NCBI GenBank assembly: GCA_027022125.1
Contig: JALVZI010000283.1
Coordinates: forward strand, 1,552-9,870
Direction of reading: 5' to 3'
From: Anaerolineae bacterium
Lineage (GTDB): Bacteria; Chloroflexota; Anaerolineae; 4572-78
DNA: 8,319 nucleotides
Of this stretch, positions 4,433 to 8,319 are shown piece after piece. The notes under the pieces were generated by a model, which was not told the origin of the DNA, searched no databases, and worked only from the letters and a program-made list of their open reading frames with translations. Position 1 is the stretch's first letter; every line of letters begins with the position of its first letter. Both the position numbers and the translations under genes were made by a program.

Positions 4433-5539
4433 ATGTCCATCAGAAAAACCACCGCCATACTCACCGGGTTGATAATTGCCGCCATATTGATGGCTGGCTG
4501 TGGCTCAAGCCAAGCCGCCACCCCCGAGAACACGGCGGCAAACGGAAACGCTCCGGTCACACTCAATGGCGCGGGCGCTACCTTCCCGCTCCCCGTTTAC
4601 ACCGAGTGGATCCAAATGTACAAATCCGTTCAACCCGATGTCACCCTCAACTATCAGGGTATCGGTTCCGGCGGCGGGCAAAAAGCCATTCTCGATGGCA
4701 CGGTTGATTTCGCCGGGTCTGACTCGCTGCTGAAAGAGGAACAGTACCGGCAAATGCCCGACCTGCAAATGCTCCCCATCGTTGCCGGTGCCGTCGTCCC
4801 CATTTTCAATATCGATGGTGTTGACTCGCTGGCGCTCGACGGGCAAACACTGGTTGACATCTATATGGCAAAAATCACCAAATGGAACGACCCCGCCATC
4901 GCCGCACTCAATCCCGGCATTTCCCTGCCCGATGAACCCATCATCGTCGCTCACCGCTCCGATGGCTCCGGCACCACCGAAATTTTCACCGCCTTTCTCG
5001 GCGCTGTCAGCCAAGAATGGGCTGAAACCGTCGGCGTCGGCAAAGCCGTCGAATGGCTCCCCGACCAAATCGGGCAGGGTGTCGGCGGTAAAGGCAACCC
5101 CGGCGTCGCCCAAGCCGTTCAATCCACACCGTTTTCCATCGGTTATGTTGAATTGGCTTACGCCAAATCAAACAATATCCCTTTCGCCGATATGGTTAAC
5201 GCCGCCGGAAACCGCGTTACCGCCAACGCCGACACGATGAAAGACGCGATGGCTGCTTTCGCCGATTCTTTCGATGACCATCTGACCACCGAAATTGTCA
5301 ACGCCCCCGGCGAAAATTCCTGGTCGCTGATGGGATATACCTACCTCATCATCCACATGGAAAACACCGACTGCGATAAAACCGCCGCCCTGCTCGATTA
5401 CATCCGCTGGGCTATCTCCGATGATGCCGCCGCTCAAAAAGCCGCCGACCTCGGTTACGCCACCCTGCCCGATGCCGTCCGCAATTTGGTGATGGATAAA
5501 CTCCACGAAGTAACCTGCGATGGAAAACCGGTGTTGTGA
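4433..5539 (+). CDS. pstS: Phosphate ABC transporter substrate-binding lipoprotein PstS
   Basis: 368 residues from the ATG at 4433, chosen because AAGGAG (4419-4424) lies eight bases upstream. The in-frame ATGs at 4385, 4388 and 4394 lack one and would put charged residues before the signal. The signal peptide has a basic start (MSIRKT), a hydrophobic core and lipobox MAGC with Cys23, so the protein is a membrane-anchored lipoprotein. Phosphate-site motifs are GAGATFP (46-52), GIGSGGG (76-82), FAGSD (93-97) and RSDGSGTTEIFT (175-186). A further loop is GVGGKGNPGVAQAV. It captures phosphate outside the membrane and delivers it to PstCA. It is the first gene of a four-gene operon behind a Pho-box-like promoter. 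Alanine codons are mostly GCC, unlike the mixed use in pstC and pstA, consistent with high expression. Cys314 and Cys362 near the C-terminus could form a disulfide; this is speculative. Confidence 0.96.
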   Translation: MSIRKTTAILTGLIIAAILMAGCGSSQAATPENTAANGNAPVTLNGAGATFPLPVYTEWIQMYKSVQPDVTLNYQGIGSGGGQKAILDGTVDFAGSDSLLKEEQYRQMPDLQMLPIVAGAVVPIFNIDGVDSLALDGQTLVDIYMAKITKWNDPAIAALNPGISLPDEPIIVAHRSDGSGTTEIFTAFLGAVSQEWAETVGVGKAVEWLPDQIGQGVGGKGNPGVAQAVQSTPFSIGYVELAYAKSNNIPFADMVNAAGNRVTANADTMKDAMAAFADSFDDHLTTEIVNAPGENSWSLMGYTYLIIHMENTDCDKTAALLDYIRWAISDDAAAQKAADLGYATLPDAVRNLVMDKLHEVTCDGKPVL

Positions 5540-5575
5540 AACAAATTGCACGGATAAATTGGAAGCAGGGGAAAA

Positions 5576-6598
5576 ATGGTCATCGATGAAATGAAAAGCA
5601 CAATAAACATCACCGCCACAAAAAAACAATTTCCATACCGAAAAAACCTGATGGCATGGCTGCAACACGGCGATAGAATCTGGTCGCTGCTGCTGTGGCT
5701 GTCGGGGCTGCTGGTGGTGATACTGGTTGTTTGGATTGGCTGGCGGCTGTGGATTGAATCTGCGCCATCCAGAGCCGAGTTCGGCTGGGCGTTTATTTCG
5801 CCGTGGGCAAAAGCCTCGTGGAACCCGGCGCTGGACAAATTTCAGGCGTGGTCATCCATTTACGGCTCCATCGTCACCGCGGTCATCGCCCTGTTTTTGG
5901 CGGTTCCGTTCAGCATCGGCATCGCCATTTTTTTAGCCGAGTTATCCCCCGCCGGGTTACGGGTTCCATTAAATTATATGGTTGAAATGCTGGCAGCCAT
6001 CCCCAGTGTTGTTTACGGCTTGTGGGGAATTTATGTCTTTCTGCCAACAGTGGTCGTGCCCATCGGAAAATTCATCGCAGCGACAGCGGGGCAGATACCC
6101 GGTTTGGCGATTGTCGCCGGGGGGCATATGCCGGTATCGGGGTTGAGCCGGTTGGCGGCAGCCTTGATTTTGACCATTATGATTACCCCCACCATCGCCG
6201 CCGTGAGCCGCGATGTGCTGCTGGCAATTCCCAACAGCCAGCGAGAAGCCTCCGCCGCGCTGGGCGCAACCCAATGGGAAACCATCTGGAAAGTGCTGCT
6301 TCCCAACGGGCTTTCCGGCATTTTGGGCGCTGTCATTTTGGGATTTGGACGCGCCATCGGCGAAACAATGGCGGTGACGATGGTCATCGGCAATACCACC
6401 GGCGGCGGATATTCCATCCTCAAACCGGGATACACCATGGCGAGCATCATCGCCAACGAATTTGCCGAAGCTGTTTCCGCGCTGCACACCTCCGCGCTGG
6501 TAGAAATCGGCATCGTGCTGTTCTTTCTCACGCTCATCCTCAACGCCATTGCCCGCTGGCTGGTTTGGCGCGTCAAAAAACAAGTAATGGGGGAATAA
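5576..6598 (+). CDS. pstC: Phosphate ABC transporter permease PstC
   Basis: 340 residues. The start ATG has AGGGGA just upstream; an ATG at 5591 (MKSTIN) is a possible later start. After a basic N-terminal tail comes a membrane segment at about 36-58, a loop, then five more hydrophobic segments from about 97. The signatures are typical of PstC: MLAAIPSVVYGLWG (138-151) and the permease coupling EAA loop REASAALGATQWETIWKVLLP (from 223), followed by GAVILGFGRAIGETMAV (251-267). The EAA loop contacts the ATPase PstB. With PstA it forms the transmembrane channel for phosphate. The gene lies 36 bp after pstS and one base before pstA, with no hairpin in the pstS-pstC gap that would lower expression of the downstream genes. 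Confidence 0.96.
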   Translation: MVIDEMKSTINITATKKQFPYRKNLMAWLQHGDRIWSLLLWLSGLLVVILVVWIGWRLWIESAPSRAEFGWAFISPWAKASWNPALDKFQAWSSIYGSIVTAVIALFLAVPFSIGIAIFLAELSPAGLRVPLNYMVEMLAAIPSVVYGLWGIYVFLPTVVVPIGKFIAATAGQIPGLAIVAGGHMPVSGLSRLAAALILTIMITPTIAAVSRDVLLAIPNSQREASAALGATQWETIWKVLLPNGLSGILGAVILGFGRAIGETMAVTMVIGNTTGGGYSILKPGYTMASIIANEFAEAVSALHTSALVEIGIVLFFLTLILNAIARWLVWRVKKQVMGE

Positions 6599-6599
6599 C

Positions 6600-7538
6600 A
6601 TGGCGCAAGAAATTTTTTCGCAGGTCAATTTGCCGCGCGTCTATCGCCGACGCCGGCTGGTCAACAAAATTATGCTCGGTTTAACCGCACTGACGCTCAT
6701 TTTGGCGCTGATTCCGCTGGTTTGGATTATCGTTTATGTGCTCATCAAAGGCGGGCGGCACATCAATTTGGATTTTTTCATCCATCTTCCCCAACCGATG
6801 GGCACAACCGGCGGCGGTATTTTACACGCCATCGAAGGGTCGCTGGTGATGGTTATTCTCGCTTCGGTATTTTCCATTCCCCCCGCGCTGCTGGCGGCTT
6901 TTTACCTGACCACCCACGACAGCACCCCGCTGGCAAGCGCCATCCGCTTTTCCACCGATTTGCTGGCGGGTGTCCCGTCAATCATCGTCGGTTTGTTTGG
7001 CTATGCGATAATCGTGCTGGCACAAAAACATTATTCCGCGCTTGCCGGGGGTGTGGTGCTCGGCATGATTATGCTGCCGGTGGTCATCCGTTCCGCAGAA
7101 GAAATGCTGAAACTCGTGCCACCCGATTTGCGCGCCGGGTCGCTGGCGCTGGGCGCGCCCGAATGGAAAACCGCCATCAGAGTGGTGCTGCCCGCTGCCG
7201 CCGAAGGTATCATCACCGGCATTATGCTGGGCGTGGCGCGCGCCACCGGCGAAACCGCCCCGCTGCTGTTCACCGCGCTGGGCAACGACAATTACGAAAT
7301 CGGCACAATGGTAAAACAAGGCATCGCCCACAACCAGAGTATTTTTGCCATACTGGGGCGCATTTTCGAACAACCGGCGGATGCCCTGCCGCTAACCCTG
7401 TGGAAATATGCCCAACAACCGTACCCCGAACGGGTCGAACAATCGTGGGCGGTGGCGCTGGTTTTAATGCTATTTGTTTTGGCGCTCAACATTTTGGCTC
7501 GCGTATGGATTGCCCGTCGGCGCAGTGCGCTGCAATAA
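6600..7538 (+). CDS. pstA: Phosphate ABC transporter permease PstA
   Basis: 312 residues. The ATG follows the pstC stop by one base, and its ribosome site GGGGGA lies inside the last codons of pstC, so the two are coupled. The basic N-terminus (RVYRRRR) is followed by a membrane segment at about 24-49. [16 protein letters not shown] (70-85) and [15 protein letters not shown] (121-135) are typical of PstA. The EAA loop region is [22 protein letters not shown] (from 177), followed by [20 protein letters not shown] (207-226). It pairs with PstC and couples to PstB. Length and motif order are normal for the family, and the last residues RRRSALQ form a basic cytoplasmic tail. Confidence 0.96.
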   Translation: MAQEIFSQVNLPRVYRRRRLVNKIMLGLTALTLILALIPLVWIIVYVLIKGGRHINLDFFIHLPQPMGTTGGGILHAIEGSLVMVILASVFSIPPALLAAFYLTTHDSTPLASAIRFSTDLLAGVPSIIVGLFGYAIIVLAQKHYSALAGGVVLGMIMLPVVIRSAEEMLKLVPPDLRAGSLALGAPEWKTAIRVVLPAAAEGIITGIMLGVARATGETAPLLFTALGNDNYEIGTMVKQGIAHNQSIFAILGRIFEQPADALPLTLWKYAQQPYPERVEQSWAVALVLMLFVLALNILARVWIARRRSALQ

Positions 7539-7560
7539 AGCACCAAAAAGGAATTTTGAA

Positions 7561-8319
7561 ATGCAACCTTTAACCAGAAAAATAGAAACCGAAGACCTTT
7601 CCGTTTTTTACGGCTCATTCAAAGCGCTCTCCGGAGTAACGGTAGAAATTTATGAAAACAAAGTTACCGCACTGATTGGACCCTCCGGGTGCGGAAAATC
7701 CACTTTTTTGCGGTCGCTCAATCGTCTGAACGACCTCGTGCCGAAAACCTCCGTCACGGGAAAGGTGCTGCTGGATGACACCGATATTTACGCCGCCAAT
7801 CAGGATGTGGTTGACATTCGGCGGCGGGTGGGTATCGTTTTTCAGCGTCCCAACCCCTTTCCGATGAGCATTTTCGATAACGTGGCATACGGTCCCCGAC
7901 TATACGGCATCAAAAAGAAATCCATCCTCGCCGAAATTGTCGAAGAAAGTTTGCGCGGCGCGGCGCTGTGGGATGACGTGAAAGACAAATTGGACAAATC
8001 GGGGTTGGCGCTGTCCGGCGGGCAGCAGCAGCGGCTGTGCATCGCCCGGGCCATCGCCATCGAACCGGAGGTGATTTTGATGGATGAACCCGCTTCGGCG
8101 CTGGATCCCATCGCCACCCTGCGCATCGAGGAACTCATCCGCAAATTGCGAGAGCGGTTCACAATTGTCATCGTCACCCATAATATGCAGCAAGCGGCGC
8201 GGGTTTCGGATTACACCGCCTTTTTCAATATGGGAAACGACCGCGCCGGATATTTGGTTGAATTCGATGAAACTGATAGAATCTTCACCAACCCGCAGCA
8301 AAAACTCACTGAAGAATAT
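7561..8319 (+). CDS. pstB: Phosphate ABC transporter ATP-binding protein PstB (3' end cut by window edge)
   Basis: 253 codons are open to the window edge. PstB is usually about 250-265 residues and ends soon after a (T)EEY-(V/I)TGRFG stretch, so only a handful of residues is missing. Walker A is GPSGCGKST (40-48), the Q-loop is [11 protein letters not shown] (93-103), the signature is LSGGQQQR (151-158), Walker B is VILMDEP (171-177), the D-loop is SALD (179-182) and the switch histidine is H207 in IVTHNM. The [17 protein letters not shown] stretch is diagnostic of PstB among ABC ATPases. It energises phosphate import through PstCA at the cytoplasmic face. The start is fixed by AAGGA eight bases upstream, 22 bp after pstA. 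A phoU gene often follows pstB but would lie outside the window. Confidence 0.96.
   Translation, partial: MQPLTRKIETEDLSVFYGSFKALSGVTVEIYENKVTALIGPSGCGKSTFLRSLNRLNDLVPKTSVTGKVLLDDTDIYAANQDVVDIRRRVGIVFQRPNPFPMSIFDNVAYGPRLYGIKKKSILAEIVEESLRGAALWDDVKDKLDKSGLALSGGQQQRLCIARAIAIEPEVILMDEPASALDPIATLRIEELIRKLRERFTIVIVTHNMQQAARVSDYTAFFNMGNDRAGYLVEFDETDRIFTNPQQKLTEEY

Noticed and set aside
5540..5575. Attenuator or processing hairpin between pstS and pstC
   Set aside because: The 36-bp gap shows no inverted repeat of useful length. It contains only the pstC ribosome site.

Overview
The window looks like chromosomal DNA from a free-living bacterium, most likely a member of the Chloroflexota (Anaerolineae-like). 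This assignment is an inference from overall gene style, mid-range GC, and intergenic spacers full of short tandem and dispersed repeats. It rests on no marker gene, and a cyanobacterium or another repeat-rich phylum cannot be excluded.

The left half (1-4228, all minus strand) is a surface-polysaccharide region. Read in the direction of transcription it holds: a UDP-glucuronate decarboxylase-type sugar-nucleotide enzyme (3278-4228); a small orphan Phd/YefM-like antitoxin coupled to it (3040-3267); an O-antigen ligase/polymerase family membrane protein (1466-2881); a GtrA-family small membrane protein (638-1129); and the first 212 residues of a GT4-type glycosyltransferase that runs off the left edge (1-636). 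The epimerase would supply UDP-xylose-type precursors, and the glycosyltransferase, GtrA protein and ligase would build, translocate or join glycan at the membrane.

The right half (4433-8319, plus strand) is a textbook high-affinity phosphate uptake operon, pstS-pstC-pstA-pstB. The last gene is cut by the window edge only a few residues before its expected end. PstS is a lipoprotein that captures phosphate, PstC and PstA form the permease, and PstB is the ATPase.

The two halves are separated by a 204-bp divergent control region (4229-4432). On the plus strand it carries four direct repeats of TTAAC(A/C)-like hexamers at exactly 11-bp intervals, followed at the right distance by a TACAAT -10 box: a strong candidate Pho box. 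On the minus strand it carries a TATAAT -10 box for the epimerase gene.

The two larger spacers in the left half (1130-1465 and 2882-3039) hold no genes that I can support. They hold a shared dispersed repeat of about 60-70 bp, three different arrays built from 7-bp units, and a perfect REP-like palindrome. One heptad array runs into the 3' end of the O-antigen ligase gene and supplies its last codons and stop.
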